A stretch of DNA of 64,000 nucleotides from IMG/VR virus record IMGVR_UViG_3300045971_000577, positions 1-64,000 of that record. One strand, 5' to 3'. Shown here piece by piece: positions 7,683-15,554 of this stretch (positions are counted from its first letter, which is position 1; every line of letters begins with the position of its first letter). The notes beneath the pieces are model-generated. The model searched no databases. It was not told the origin of the DNA and saw only the letters and a program-made list of their open reading frames with translations. Position numbers and translations under genes: made by a program. The DNA comes from a virus.

Positions 7683-7931
7683 TTACTTGTAGGGTGAATA
7701 ACCGTCGGCGATGAGTTCCTGTGCGATTTGTTCGGGCACATCGAACAAGATTTCGTATTTGGCCGCCAGATAGGCCTTTTGTTGTTCTTCAGTCAACTTG
7801 GAGAACACAAGGTGCTCATCAACAAAATACCCGTATTGGTAGTCGCGATCAACAAAAACACGCACACAGTTGCCGACCGCCGCGGGTCGAAGAGTCCCTA
7901 CGCTTTTGTGTTCGGTTATCTGAATGTGCAT
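7683..7931 (-). CDS. hypothetical protein, 82 aa
   Basis: Starts MHIQITEHKSVGTLRPAAVG; mixed alpha/beta composition, no known domain. Preceded by the shared promoter and leader (distance to ATG slightly longer than usual). Confidence 0.8.
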   Translation of the reverse strand: MHIQITEHKSVGTLRPAAVGNCVRVFVDRDYQYGYFVDEHLVFSKLTEEQQKAYLAAKYEILFDVPEQIAQELIADGYSPYK

Positions 7932-7963
7932 CTTGTGCTGCCAATGTGTGTTGCGATGTATGT

Positions 7964-7992
7964 ATTATGCAGGAGACGACGGATTAGGTCAA
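7964..7992 (-). promoter_or_regulatory. sigma70-type phage promoter
   Basis: -35 TTGACC, 17 nt, -10 CATAAT, leader CATACATCGCAACACA. Drives 7931. Confidence 0.85.
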
Positions 7993-7996
7993 CCTC

Positions 7997-8476
7997 TTAC
8001 ACCAAAATGTCGTACACCTCATCATCGATGTATATCCTATTTCTGCAGGATGGTTCCGAGGCATACAGGAAGATACCCATACATTTCGGCCTATGATTGT
8101 TGTATTTGGCAGCAGCCCTGTCAATGGACCGGATGATATGTTTCACTGTGGCACCAGTGTTGATGAAATCATCAACAACGAGGTAGGTCCTGATAGGTTC
8201 CGTGCTGTTGCTATCAATTGCGGAACCATGACTCTGCTCACCTACCTTGCGCACATTGATAATGGGCAGTTGATGGAACACTCCAGCGATAAACGCAAAG
8301 GCTGCGCCACTATGACCGCTGTAGGCCAACGCATCCGGCTTGAGCTGTTCAATATGCTCACCCAGTCCCATTGTCGCAATCTTCAACTTCGTGGCGAGCC
8401 TGGCAGGAGGAAAGTTCATCCATCCATACCCGCCTTCGCATCGCCACGCAGATCTGGTAACCTTGCATTTTTTCAT
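7997..8476 (-). CDS. phosphoribosyltransferase-like protein, 159 aa
   Basis: The type I PRTase fingerprint VVDDFINTGAT (about residues 108-118) matches the PRPP-binding loop: two acidic residues then T-G-x-T. An upstream 'YSGHSGAAFAF' resembles the flexible loop region. Likely moves a base or related group onto PRPP in nucleotide salvage; the acceptor is unknown. Start at 8476 is fixed by overlap with the stop of the 57-aa gene upstream. Confidence 0.8.
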   Translation of the reverse strand: MKKCKVTRSAWRCEGGYGWMNFPPARLATKLKIATMGLGEHIEQLKPDALAYSGHSGAAFAFIAGVFHQLPIINVRKVGEQSHGSAIDSNSTEPIRTYLVVDDFINTGATVKHIIRSIDRAAAKYNNHRPKCMGIFLYASEPSCRNRIYIDDEVYDILV

Positions 8477-8646
8477 CGGTTGCCCCAAGCATTCATGAAC
8501 CTGTCGAGACACCTATTGAAGTAGCGTAGCGTCATCCGGGAACCAGTCACATCACGACCTTGCAGGGTACGCTCCAGACGCCTGGAGCGTAGTGTGATGC
8601 GGGTCTTACTCAGCCCCCACGCATTCGGGAAAGGTTGACTTCTCAT
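8473..8646 (-). CDS. hypothetical basic protein, 57 aa, leaderless
   Basis: MRSQPFPNAWGLSKTRITLR and on: arginine-rich, ends RFMNAWGNR, so the 'NAWG' word occurs twice. Its TGA overlaps the phosphoribosyltransferase ATG. ATG lies six bases after CATAAT. A hairpin (ACGCTCCAG with CTGGAGCGT near 8569-8591) lies inside the frame, so this could also be a structured leader. Confidence 0.6.
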   Translation of the reverse strand: MRSQPFPNAWGLSKTRITLRSRRLERTLQGRDVTGSRMTLRYFNRCLDRFMNAWGNR

Positions 8647-8652
8647 GTGTGT

Positions 8653-8681
8653 ATTATGTAGCGACAGCGTGAAGCAGTCAA
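8653..8681 (-). promoter_or_regulatory. promoter of leaderless type
   Basis: -35 TTGACT, 17 nt, -10 CATAAT, then ACACAC and ATG at 8646. Confidence 0.8.
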
Positions 8682-8857
8682 CCTAGATCTGAAGGGACGA
8701 TGGTGATCTGGCCGCCCTGTTGGATGTGGGCGAACAGATCCTTGAAACCCGCAAGCAATGAGCTCTCCATGTGGAAGCCGTGATCAGCCTCGCACCTGGC
8801 CTGCGAGATGATTGCTTGCTGGAGTGCGAACAGAAGGTTAGATTGTTGGACGTTCAT
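8678..8857 (-). CDS. hypothetical protein, 59 aa
   Basis: MNVQQSNLLFALQQAIISQA then HGFHMESSLLAGFKDLFAHI; helical, no known domain. Stop codon overlaps the next promoter's -35 box. AAGGAGTGAC precedes the start. Confidence 0.75.
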   Translation of the reverse strand: MNVQQSNLLFALQQAIISQARCEADHGFHMESSLLAGFKDLFAHIQQGGQITIVPSDLG

Positions 8858-8858
8858 G

Positions 8859-9083
8859 TCACTCCTTCCAACTGACAGGCATCGTGAATGCCTGTGCGTT
8901 GTTCAACCGCTTCACCTCATCACAATCGTAGCCTTCGCTAACTAGGACGAACCTTGCGGCGCTGAGACTCGCATGATTTCCTTCCAGGATGGTGCAGTGT
9001 CGGCCGCCGGTGGCCTCGCGTTCAATCTGGCGTTCAAACCACGGCTTGTCAGCCAGTGCGCGAGCTTGTGCAGGAGTGATCAC
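8859..9083 (-). CDS. hypothetical protein, 74 aa
   Basis: MITPAQARALADKPWFERQI and on; no domain recognised. ATGA overlap with the gene upstream gives a firm start and suggests coupling. Confidence 0.8.
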   Translation of the reverse strand: MITPAQARALADKPWFERQIEREATGGRHCTILEGNHASLSAARFVLVSEGYDCDEVKRLNNAQAFTMPVSWKE

Positions 9084-9397
9084 TTGATGTCCTTCAGCTT
9101 GATGCAGAGTGACTTGTCACCCTTGGCAGCGTACCAGGAATGGGCGCCAGGGCAGAAGTACATGGAGATGATGCGATCGCCGAAGAGTTCACGCAACGAC
9201 TTCTCCAGTTTCCACTGTTTGGCTTGCTTGGCCTTGAAAACATCGGTGGCAAACCACAACTTCAGCCGTCGGGTGGGGGCCTTGGGCTTCGCCTTGCTGT
9301 CATCGTTGAAAATGCTGCGTTGCGACGCGCTGTCGAAACCAGCTTCCACCAGTGCCAGTCGGAACAGGCCGATATCTCCACGGAAGGTGCGTGCCAT
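9080..9397 (-). CDS. hypothetical protein, 105 aa
   Basis: MARTFRGDIGLFRLALVEAG then a lysine-rich centre. Start follows AAGGAATCACAGCATT from the shared leader; the longer reading would translate the promoter. Cotranscribed with the 74-aa gene below. Confidence 0.8.
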   Translation of the reverse strand: MARTFRGDIGLFRLALVEAGFDSASQRSIFNDDSKAKPKAPTRRLKLWFATDVFKAKQAKQWKLEKSLRELFGDRIISMYFCPGAHSWYAAKGDKSLCIKLKDIK

Positions 9398-9427
9398 AAT
9401 GCTGTGATTCCTTGTTGCGATGTATGT

Positions 9428-9456
9428 ATTATGCGCGACTGAACGGAATAGGTCAA
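9428..9456 (-). promoter_or_regulatory. sigma70-type phage promoter
   Basis: -35 TTGACC, 17 nt, -10 CATAAT, full shared leader. Drives 9397. Confidence 0.85.
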
Positions 9457-9680
9457 GCAGTTTGCGAAACTTCCTTGAGGAAGTAGGCAATCTTGCCGCT
9501 ACCGCTACCCTTGAAGAAGCGGTTGTCGGGTTGCAGCTTCACGTCAAATGGGCTGGAACCTTTTTCGTTGTCCCATTGCATAATTCCGGTGACACGGCCG
9601 TCCTTGACTTCGATGTTCGAGAAGGACGTTTCGCGACGTGGCTTGGATCCGTAGATCTGGCGCATGGCAATGTATTTCAT
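9453..9680 (-). CDS. hypothetical protein, 75 aa
   Basis: MKYIAMRQIYGSKPRRETSF; basic N-terminus, glycine-rich GSGSGK near the end. AAAGGACTCCC precedes the ATG. Second gene of a two-gene unit with 9691-10068. Confidence 0.8.
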   Translation of the reverse strand: MKYIAMRQIYGSKPRRETSFSNIEVKDGRVTGIMQWDNEKGSSPFDVKLQPDNRFFKGSGSGKIAYFLKEVSQTA

Positions 9681-9690
9681 GGGAGTCCTT

Positions 9691-10068
9691 TCAGGGTTTC
9701 CACTTGTAGCCAGGACCTTCGTACTGGCGGTTGATCTTCTGGATGGAGTCGAATGCGAACTCCTTGTTGCTGCTGCGCGCCAGGATGGTCTTGCCCTTGG
9801 ACTTCTTGGCAGTCTTCTCGTCCGGGTGCCACGTCTTTCCGTGGTCGGCGCTGTATTGGATGCCCTTGAAGACACCCTTCGGCGTGTAGCGGCGGTAGGT
9901 CAGGATGCCGTACGTGATGCTGGTGAACTTGAAACCACGCATGTAGGATCCGCTGCGCCCGCTGACACAGTCCACCATAATATTCACCTGCTTGTCACCA
10001 AGCATGGCAAGCTGGTTGTTGTTCTTCAGATACTCGTCTTTGACGACGGTTGGGGAGAGCTGGAGCAT
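9691..10068 (-). CDS. hypothetical protein, 125 aa
   Basis: MLQLSPTVVKDEYLKNNNQL; lysine-rich C-terminal half. AAAGGACAGCA precedes ATG 10068. No domain recognised. Confidence 0.8.
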   Translation of the reverse strand: MLQLSPTVVKDEYLKNNNQLAMLGDKQVNIMVDCVSGRSGSYMRGFKFTSITYGILTYRRYTPKGVFKGIQYSADHGKTWHPDEKTAKKSKGKTILARSSNKEFAFDSIQKINRQYEGPGYKWKP

Positions 10069-10095
10069 TGCTGTCCTTTGTTGTGCGATGTGTGT

Positions 10096-10124
10096 ATTAT
10101 GCGCGCCTGACCACATTAGGTCAA
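10096..10124 (-). promoter_or_regulatory. sigma70-type phage promoter
   Basis: -35 TTGACC, 17 nt, -10 CATAAT, leader variant with GCACAACAAAGG. Confidence 0.85.
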
Positions 10125-10170
10125 GTAATGATTGAAAAGTTTCCACACATCGAAACCCACACCATCGGTC

Positions 10171-10198
10171 TACAGTGATGGGGAACCCCATCACTGTA
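10171..10198 (-). terminator. 13-bp perfect hairpin, terminator-like
   Basis: TACAGTGATGGGG and its exact complement separated by two bases, just after the stop of the 61-aa gene. No U-tract follows, so it may be an RNA-processing or stability hairpin rather than a classic terminator. Confidence 0.55.
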
Positions 10199-10202
10199 AC
10201 GG

Positions 10203-10388
10203 TTACACGGCTTGCTTAAAGGTTTCGCGCAATGAGGCCATGGCCTCATTGTATTTTCTCTGATCTTGCATCCGAATTTGCTCCTGCAGATAATGCCGGT
10301 CCTGCAGATGTCGAGAGGATCGTAGCCAGTCCATATTGGTCTCGGACATGACACGCTGAATATTCTCTTCGCTCGGGGTGAACAACAT
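10203..10388 (-). CDS. hypothetical protein, 61 aa
   Basis: MLFTPSEENIQRVMSETNMD then a charged helical stretch (LQEQIRMQDQRKYNEAMAS). AGGAG 11 bases upstream. Unknown. Confidence 0.75.
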   Translation of the reverse strand: MLFTPSEENIQRVMSETNMDWLRSSRHLQDRHYLQEQIRMQDQRKYNEAMASLRETFKQAV

Positions 10389-10420
10389 TTTTTACTACTC
10401 CTATCAATCGCGGTGTTACC

Positions 10421-10807
10421 TCATACTTGAGCGAATACACAACCACATGCATCGCACTCGTCCCCGAACACCGCATCGGGGTCAACTTCTTGTCCACATT
10501 CGGGACAATCCTTGTGTTGGTCAACAACCAATGCAGGCTGTTCGACCAGATCTTTCAGCGATTCCTTCCATTCCGGGGAACGCCGACTTTGAATCCATTC
10601 CACGAGTGCTTCGACCGCACCCGAGTTGTCTTCCAGGAAGACGAAAATGTCGCCCAAACACGCGCCACCCTGCATCTGTCCATAACGGTTAATGCTATCC
10701 GAATAACCCAGCGCATTCACCAACTTGGCCAGGCCTTCGACGCCACGCCGCCCTTCCAGGCTGTGGATCTTGTTCTGGTCGAGAAACTGTTGGACGAGGG
10801 ATTGCAT
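10421..10807 (-). CDS. protein with C-terminal zinc ribbon, 128 aa
   Basis: Helical N-terminal region followed by CPECGQ and CDACGC (about residues 100-124), a four-cysteine zinc-ribbon pattern. Might bind nucleic acid or a host protein. Lies directly downstream of the 80-aa gene, same transcript. Confidence 0.8.
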   Translation of the reverse strand: MQSLVQQFLDQNKIHSLEGRRGVEGLAKLVNALGYSDSINRYGQMQGGACLGDIFVFLEDNSGAVEALVEWIQSRRSPEWKESLKDLVEQPALVVDQHKDCPECGQEVDPDAVFGDECDACGCVFAQV

Positions 10808-10810
10808 ATT

Positions 10811-11053
10811 TCACGCTGCCAGAAGCAGGCTCCACTTCAGTTCAGTGGGGGTCTTCCCGGTAGCCATCACTTCGCCGTTCGGGTCGAACAGCGTCCAATC
10901 GGACCCGCGGATGTCGACGTTGTGGCCTTTCGGGCCCGTGTACCTGTTCGACCAGGCCTTTGTGCCCGTGCCGTTGGCAACGAAACCAGCGGTGTCGGTC
11001 ACCTTCTGGTAGGCTTGAATACAATCAACCATGTCACCAACGGATGCAAACAT
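10811..11053 (-). CDS. hypothetical protein, 80 aa
   Basis: MFASVGDMVDCIQAYQKVTD and on, with 'DWTLFDPNGEVMATGKT', a compact beta-rich pattern. AAGGAATCGCA precedes the ATG. Unknown. Confidence 0.8.
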   Translation of the reverse strand: MFASVGDMVDCIQAYQKVTDTAGFVANGTGTKAWSNRYTGPKGHNVDIRGSDWTLFDPNGEVMATGKTPTELKWSLLLAA

Positions 11054-11077
11054 TGCGATTCCTTGTTGCGATGTCAC

Positions 11078-11106
11078 ATTATGCAGCGGGCAGCGAAATA
11101 AATCAA
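11078..11106 (-). promoter_or_regulatory. sigma70-type phage promoter
   Basis: -35 TTGATT, 17 nt, -10 CATAAT, leader shortened (TGTGACATCGCAACAAGG). Confidence 0.75.
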
Positions 11107-11216
11107 CCTGTTTTTGGCTAATCTGCTGTAGGCGCTGCAAGACGCAAGGGTGTGGCGGCGGAGTTGACGGATTTAGGCGTGGATTTAGCTGTTTTTAGCC
11201 CTGTCTGCGGGCATAG

Positions 11217-11230
11217 TACAGGGCCCTGTA
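11217..11230 (-). other. 14-bp perfect palindrome
   Basis: TACAGGGCCCTGTA, three bases after the stop of the 108-aa gene. Could be a short terminator hairpin or a protein-binding site; no U-run. Confidence 0.4.
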
Positions 11231-11232
11231 TT

Positions 11233-11559
11233 TTACCGCGGCGGCCTATTCAGCGATCGCTTTACGCTACCTGCGGATTCCGGTATGATGAATGCATCGA
11301 ACTCCCGCCCTGGTGAAACTTTGCCGTATCCGGACATATGGCGAGGCGGTAAATCCCCCTCATCGAGCTGCCCTCTCAGTGCGTCTACCACCGTGCCGTT
11401 GCCGAACCCGAGGACAAACATCTTCTTCGGGTCGCCCCACACTTCTGCATTGATGTGATCGACGTATTCACCACCACAGTGGCCGCCTTTGCATTCACGA
11501 TATCCATCAGTGGATAGACTGAACACTTCGTTACATTGGATGCACAATAATAGCTTCAT
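11233..11559 (-). CDS. zinc-binding hypothetical protein, 108 aa
   Basis: N-terminal cysteines CIQC and CKGGHC (about residues 6-29) form a likely zinc knuckle. The rest ('MSGYGKVSPGREFDAFIIPE') is not recognised. Its start overlaps the end of a 25-codon frame (11531-11608) that I do not call. Confidence 0.75.
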   Translation of the reverse strand: MKLLLCIQCNEVFSLSTDGYRECKGGHCGGEYVDHINAEVWGDPKKMFVLGFGNGTVVDALRGQLDEGDLPPRHMSGYGKVSPGREFDAFIIPESAGSVKRSLNRPPR

Positions 11560-11645
11560 TTAACTCTTTCTTAGTTAGTTTGCAGTTATCGAAATGATAT
11601 CGTTTCATCGGTGATCCGCTACCGACCTTGCCACCCACTTGCCGT

Positions 11646-11753
11646 TCACTTTGCCACCTTCTTGCGGTTGAAGAACCACGTGACCAGTCCGACCAGCAGT
11701 GCCGCCCAGATGGCATTCTTGATGGGGTCTTTCTTATCAGGAAGGAAGTTCAC
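11646..11753 (-). CDS. tiny membrane protein, 35 aa, GTG start
   Basis: NFLPDKKDPIKNAIWAALLV then GLVTWFFNRKKVAK: one membrane helix with a basic C-terminus. AAGG nine bases before the GTG, under the shared promoter. Too small for functional assignment. Confidence 0.65.
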   Translation of the reverse strand: MNFLPDKKDPIKNAIWAALLVGLVTWFFNRKKVAK

Positions 11754-11790
11754 GATGTGCGCCTTGCTGTGTTTGTTGCGATGTGTGTGT

Positions 11791-11819
11791 ATTATGCAGG
11801 AGTCACCACCTGCTGTCAA
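11791..11819 (-). promoter_or_regulatory. sigma70-type phage promoter
   Basis: -35 TTGACA, 17 nt, -10 CATAAT, leader with one extra CA repeat. Confidence 0.85.
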
Positions 11820-11822
11820 CTA

Positions 11823-12032
11823 CTATTTGAATAGATCCTGGATGCGTTTCCAGGAGAAGAACTGTTCCACGCCCGCGCCGGTTCCGACAGCACTCAGCGT
11901 TCCTTTGACGCCTTTCTTGCCGACGTTGAGTACCGCACCGGGATTGCCGATGGTAATGCTATTCGGACCACGCTTGCCAACATTCAGCTTGACTGGCCCA
12001 ATCTTGAATACCTTGCGAAACTTGAAGTGCAT
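11823..12032 (-). CDS. DUF4236-like protein, 69 aa
   Basis: MHFKFRKVFKIGPVKLNVGK followed by repeated glycine turns (SITIGNPGAVLNVGKKGVKG) matches the F-R-K-x-F-x-IGP...LN..K.G pattern of DUF4236 proteins, whose function is unknown. ATG is 12 nt after the conserved GCGATG complement in the leader. Confidence 0.75.
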   Translation of the reverse strand: MHFKFRKVFKIGPVKLNVGKRGPNSITIGNPGAVLNVGKKGVKGTLSAVGTGAGVEQFFSWKRIQDLFK

Positions 12033-12058
12033 TTTCTTTCCTGCTGTGCGATGTATGT

Positions 12059-12087
12059 ATTATGTAGGAGTCACACCCTGCAGTCAA
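12059..12087 (-). promoter_or_regulatory. sigma70-type phage promoter
   Basis: -35 TTGACT, 17 nt, -10 CATAAT, leader CATACATCGCACAGC. Confidence 0.85.
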
Positions 12088-12123
12088 CAGGTATCAGAAA
12101 AGAGTGCATAAGTGCAAGGGTTA

Positions 12124-12131
12124 GATAAATA
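12124..12131 (+). promoter_or_regulatory. T4-like late promoter
   Basis: GATAAATA 19 bases before the HNH endonuclease start; differs from T4 TATAAATA by one base. Confidence 0.6.
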
Positions 12132-12149
12132 TTCAACAGGGAGACGAAT

Positions 12150-12884
12150 ATGGAAGCACAACTCAACACGAAATCAATGTTTATCGACAACAAATACACG
12201 AAATGGTATTGGAGCATTGTGGATAAAGCATTGCAACGAATACCAGGGCCCGGAATAAAGTATGAGCGGCATCATATACTGCCCAAAGGCAAATACCTGT
12301 TCCCGGAGTTCAAATCCCTGAAAATACATAAGTGGAACGGGGTCAGCCTCACGCATAAAGAGCACTTCGTATGTCATCTTCTGCTAACGAAAATGACTAC
12401 AGGCAAAGCCCGCAGTTCCTGCATTTATGGACTAATGAGGTTTTCGACTGGATTAGATAAATGCACCAGTCGCCAGTATGCAAAAGCTCGCACCCTCTTT
12501 TCGTCAACACGAAAGGGCGATCCAAACCCTCACAAAGGCAAGCCGGGCAGGATATGGACTGACGAGGCTAAAGTCGAACATTCGAAACTCATGAAACAAG
12601 TTATGCAGGACGAAGATGTCCGACGCAAGTGTTCTGTGGCGAAGAAAGATAAGCCCGGCAATAAACACACGGATATATCACGGAGCAAGATTTCGTATGC
12701 TCAGCGAAACCTCTCACCGGAACAGCTTGCACGGAAGAGTGAATCGAAGAAGGGAAGCAAGAATGGGATGTACGGAACACAGTGGATAACAAACGGAGTT
12801 ACCTCGCGCCTGTTATCGAAAGACCTTCCTATGCCTGCTGGGTGGGCTGCTGGCCGGGTCGGGGTACGGAAGGCGGCGCAGTGA
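12150..12884 (+). CDS. HNH homing endonuclease, 244 aa
   Basis: One of only two plus-strand genes. HNH core around residues 45-78: RHHILPKGKY then 'THKEHFVCHLLL'. The C-terminal part carries DNA-binding repeats of the NUMOD3 kind (GDPNPHKGKP, SKKGSKNGMYGT). Free-standing, with its own late promoter and ribosome-binding site (GGGAG). Its last 56 bases overlap the 3' end of the helicase gene on the opposite strand, so it likely homed next to that gene. Confidence 0.85.
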   Translation: MEAQLNTKSMFIDNKYTKWYWSIVDKALQRIPGPGIKYERHHILPKGKYLFPEFKSLKIHKWNGVSLTHKEHFVCHLLLTKMTTGKARSSCIYGLMRFSTGLDKCTSRQYAKARTLFSSTRKGDPNPHKGKPGRIWTDEAKVEHSKLMKQVMQDEDVRRKCSVAKKDKPGNKHTDISRSKISYAQRNLSPEQLARKSESKKGSKNGMYGTQWITNGVTSRLLSKDLPMPAGWAAGRVGVRKAAQ

Positions 12885-14412
12885 CGTAGATCAGCTCTTC
12901 TTGAGCGCGGGTGACTGCCACATATTCCAAGTTCGCTTCTTGCACCTGCTGCCAGGGCTTCCGTGCATACGGGCTGGGGAGATACTTTTCCTTACCAACC
13001 AGAAACACACGGGGAAACTCCCTTCCTTTGCTTTTGTGTATCGTGGAGAGCGTAAGCACCTTGGCCTTTTCGCCTTCGGGCGTCGTGCCGAACATCTGCT
13101 TGATTTCTTCGACCAACTCGTCCACCGTGTGCTTATTTTGGGCTTGGCACCGCGTGATGATAACGCGCAGGCATTCCACTTGGTCAACGAGTGCTTCGAC
13201 TTTGTTTTCCTGATTCTTGGACATGAACTTGGCGGTCTGACGCGCTTCGTAGTCGTCCAGCTTGGCAGTCAGTGCAGCCAGCGTGCTGATCTTCCAACGA
13301 CGCGCCAGCTTCTCCAGCCCTTCACTAATGTCGCGTCCTTCAACGCGGCAGGCCGTACCACGTGACAGGAGTGAGTAAGCAGTTTGAATAAGCGGAGCGG
13401 TATTGCGGCACAGGATGACGTCCAGTTTGGTGAGCGTTTCCTTGTTCATCATCTCTTCGTACGTGATCGCACGCACCACACCGTCCGGGGCGGTTTCGTG
13501 TGCAACCAAGTCCGGAACAATGCGTTGCGCTTCGGCCACGATGTTCTTGGGGCAGCGATACGTGACGTTCAACGGCAGACTGGCGGCCTTCGTTGCTTCG
13601 CGCAACTGGTCCATGGAGTTTGCATCCGCACCAGTGAAACCGTAGATTGCCTGGCACGGATCGCCAACAAAGACCATCCGCCCGACACGCGGCGCAAGCA
13701 TGGCCAGCGCCAATGCACGCCGTGCAGGATTCGTGTCCTGGGATTCGTCAACCAGCACCCACTTCTTCGGCCAGAAACGAGCCTTGAAGTACAAGGGAGC
13801 CAGAATCATGTCGTCGAAATCGATGACTTGACGACACGCATTCAGAGACAGCTTGTAGATGAAACGAGCAGCATGGATGACATCGTCCGCATGCCAGTCT
13901 TCGGTGATGTCGTTGTCCAGGTCGAAGTGTTCCCACATATCGTACCAAACATCCAGATCGTCCATGCTGCACAGGTGTCCAACGGCGCGTTGCTTGCCGT
14001 AGCCAACCAACTTCTGGATGGCCGTACCGCACTGGCGGAACACCTCCGCATCGTCGTTGAACTTCTGGGAGTCGATCAGCTCGAACACCTTGTTAGCGTT
14101 GAGCTTGGCATCCGGGGCAACCTTGCGCCACACACCGTATCCGAAGGAGTGGACAGTGCCGGCCTGCGCCAGCTTCCAGTCGTAGCCGGCGGCTTCGATC
14201 TTGCCCTTGATTTCCGTTGCGATGGATTTGTTGTAGGCCAGAACAGCCACATCACCCAGCTTGTTCTTGACGATCTCTTCGATCATCACCATCAGCATGG
14301 AGGTTTTGCCGCAACCAGCGCGAGCAACGATCTCCAACGAGCCCGTACCCGTCAGCGTCCAGTCCTTGATGGCAACCTGGAGCGGGGAGAGCTTGAACGG
14401 TGCGTTCGACAT
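12829..14412 (-). CDS. superfamily 1 (UvrD-like) DNA helicase, 527 aa
   Basis: Walker A GRAGCGKTSM near the N-terminus, Walker B VLVDESQDTNPA, motif III-like GDPCQAIYGF, motif V TLSTIHKSKGREFP and motif VI EYVAVTRAQEE are all present in order, so ATP-driven 3'-5' unwinding is expected. Acts in phage DNA replication, repair or recombination. I choose ATG 14412, which has GGAAC seven bases before it, over the ATG at 14427. Own promoter. Confidence 0.93.
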   Translation of the reverse strand: MSNAPFKLSPLQVAIKDWTLTGTGSLEIVARAGCGKTSMLMVMIEEIVKNKLGDVAVLAYNKSIATEIKGKIEAAGYDWKLAQAGTVHSFGYGVWRKVAPDAKLNANKVFELIDSQKFNDDAEVFRQCGTAIQKLVGYGKQRAVGHLCSMDDLDVWYDMWEHFDLDNDITEDWHADDVIHAARFIYKLSLNACRQVIDFDDMILAPLYFKARFWPKKWVLVDESQDTNPARRALALAMLAPRVGRMVFVGDPCQAIYGFTGADANSMDQLREATKAASLPLNVTYRCPKNIVAEAQRIVPDLVAHETAPDGVVRAITYEEMMNKETLTKLDVILCRNTAPLIQTAYSLLSRGTACRVEGRDISEGLEKLARRWKISTLAALTAKLDDYEARQTAKFMSKNQENKVEALVDQVECLRVIITRCQAQNKHTVDELVEEIKQMFGTTPEGEKAKVLTLSTIHKSKGREFPRVFLVGKEKYLPSPYARKPWQQVQEANLEYVAVTRAQEELIYVTAPPSVPRPGQQPTQQA

Positions 14413-14445
14413 TTTGTGTTCCGGCATTGTTGCTGCGATGTATGT

Positions 14446-14474
14446 ATTATGCAGCAGCCGGTGGATTAGGTCGA
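14446..14474 (-). promoter_or_regulatory. sigma70-type phage promoter
   Basis: -35 TCGACC, 17 nt, -10 CATAAT, shared leader. Drives the helicase. Confidence 0.85.
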
Positions 14475-14478
14475 CCTG

Positions 14479-14652
14479 TTATTGAACGTCAGATCGGCCG
14501 TTGCTTTCATGGTATGCATTCAGCATCCGTTCCAGATTCTCCCGAATCTCCATGAGCTTTCGATCAACCTCTTTTTGCGAGGCCCAGGCCTTGTAGAGCT
14601 TGTAGAAGAACCACACCTCGAAACCCAATATCAAGACTGCGAATATTTTCAT
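14479..14652 (-). CDS. small membrane protein with coiled coil, 57 aa
   Basis: MKIFAVLILGFEVWFFYKLY is one membrane helix; the rest (SQKEVDRKLMEIRENLERML) is a short coiled coil. ATGA overlap with the gene upstream. Topology is reminiscent of small phage lysis-accessory proteins, but there is no lysis cassette context. Confidence 0.8.
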   Translation of the reverse strand: MKIFAVLILGFEVWFFYKLYKAWASQKEVDRKLMEIRENLERMLNAYHESNGRSDVQ

Positions 14653-14942
14653 TCCGAATCCAATGTGCAAAGGTCATGTCCCCAAATCCGGGCAGCATCG
14701 GCCTTGTTGAAACGATCTTCGTTCAGTTCCCACGCACAGCCAGCGCAGTAGTATTTCCGTGTCGAATGGTTGTACCAGCGGATGCCGTCGCGGTCATCAC
14801 TGGCCGGCTTCATACAAGCGGTGCGATTGCACCGGCCACCCTTCTCGCCCTTATTGGCAGGCAGCGCCTTCTCTGTGCGAGGCCCAGTCTTTTCGGCCTG
14901 CCGCCGTGCGAAATAGCCAGTGGGTCCCTTCAGCGGCTTCAC
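14649..14942 (-). CDS. zinc-finger-like protein, 97 aa
   Basis: Basic N-terminus (KGPTGYFARRQAEKTGPR), then cysteines CNRTAC and CAGC around residues 38-70. Likely binds zinc. Coupled by ATGA overlaps to both neighbours. Confidence 0.8.
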   Translation of the reverse strand: MKPLKGPTGYFARRQAEKTGPRTEKALPANKGEKGGRCNRTACMKPASDDRDGIRWYNHSTRKYYCAGCAWELNEDRFNKADAARIWGHDLCTLDSE

Positions 14943-15148
14943 AGTTCACCTCCCATCAACCACATCGGGTCGAAGGTGTTCTGACGCTTCAGTTCCATAA
15001 CGACGATGCCTGCGAGCCAGAAGCGGTAGTTCCAGTCCATCGGATTCTGCCACTGGTACCTGTCACCATCCTTGTGGAACTGCGGAAATGCTTCACCGCG
15101 ATCCAACGGTTGGTAGTCAGGCTTCTGAAATACTTCCATTAGGCGCAT
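14939..15148 (-). CDS. hypothetical protein, 69 aa
   Basis: MRLMEVFQKPDYQPLDRGEA and on; ends FDPMWLMGGEL. AAGGAG seven bases before the ATG. First gene of a three-gene coupled unit. Confidence 0.8.
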   Translation of the reverse strand: MRLMEVFQKPDYQPLDRGEAFPQFHKDGDRYQWQNPMDWNYRFWLAGIVVMELKRQNTFDPMWLMGGEL

Positions 15149-15175
15149 AGTGCGTCTCCTTGCTGCGATGTTTGT

Positions 15176-15204
15176 ATTATGCAGCAAAGAGTGGATTAGG
15201 TCAA
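15176..15204 (-). promoter_or_regulatory. sigma70-type phage promoter
   Basis: -35 TTGACC, 17 nt, -10 CATAAT, shared leader. Confidence 0.85.
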
Positions 15205-15217
15205 CGGCAGAATGAAC

Positions 15218-15553
15218 TTACAGCTCTTCCGGAATGGGCGGAAGTTCCGGCCAGTACAGGATGGAACCCATTCCCATGCTGTCCGTTCGGAAGTCCGTCA
15301 GCGTCTTTACCAGCTGACGATAGAAGCGGTTCGTTTCTTCGCGGGATGACCCCAACTGCACCGTTTGGCTATCGATGCCAGCCCTGGTAAGGGCTTCGGA
15401 GAGCACCTCTTGGCAGTCGCGCATGGTTCCGGTGATGCCCACGCAGGTCTTTCCAAACATGCAGCGACCGGAGTAGTCGTTGCGGAAACGGACGCTCCCG
15501 TGGTCACCGTCTTCGGCAATCACGTCACGCAGGTAGTATTGCGGATGCTTCAT
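15218..15553 (-). CDS. hypothetical protein, 111 aa
   Basis: MKHPQYYLRDVIAEDGDHGS onward; acidic-basic mixed, two cysteines in 'CMFGKTC'. GGAAG/GGGTTG near the ATG. Unknown. Confidence 0.8.
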   Translation of the reverse strand: MKHPQYYLRDVIAEDGDHGSVRFRNDYSGRCMFGKTCVGITGTMRDCQEVLSEALTRAGIDSQTVQLGSSREETNRFYRQLVKTLTDFRTDSMGMGSILYWPELPPIPEEL

Positions 15554-15554
15554 T

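Noticed and set aside
11531-11608. 25-codon frame MKRYHFDNCKLTKKELNEAI...
   Set aside because: Too short, no clear ribosome-binding site; possible leader peptide but unsupported.
13384-14469. Plus-strand open frame of 361 codons
   Set aside because: Antisense to the UvrD-like helicase, whose motifs are all on the minus strand.
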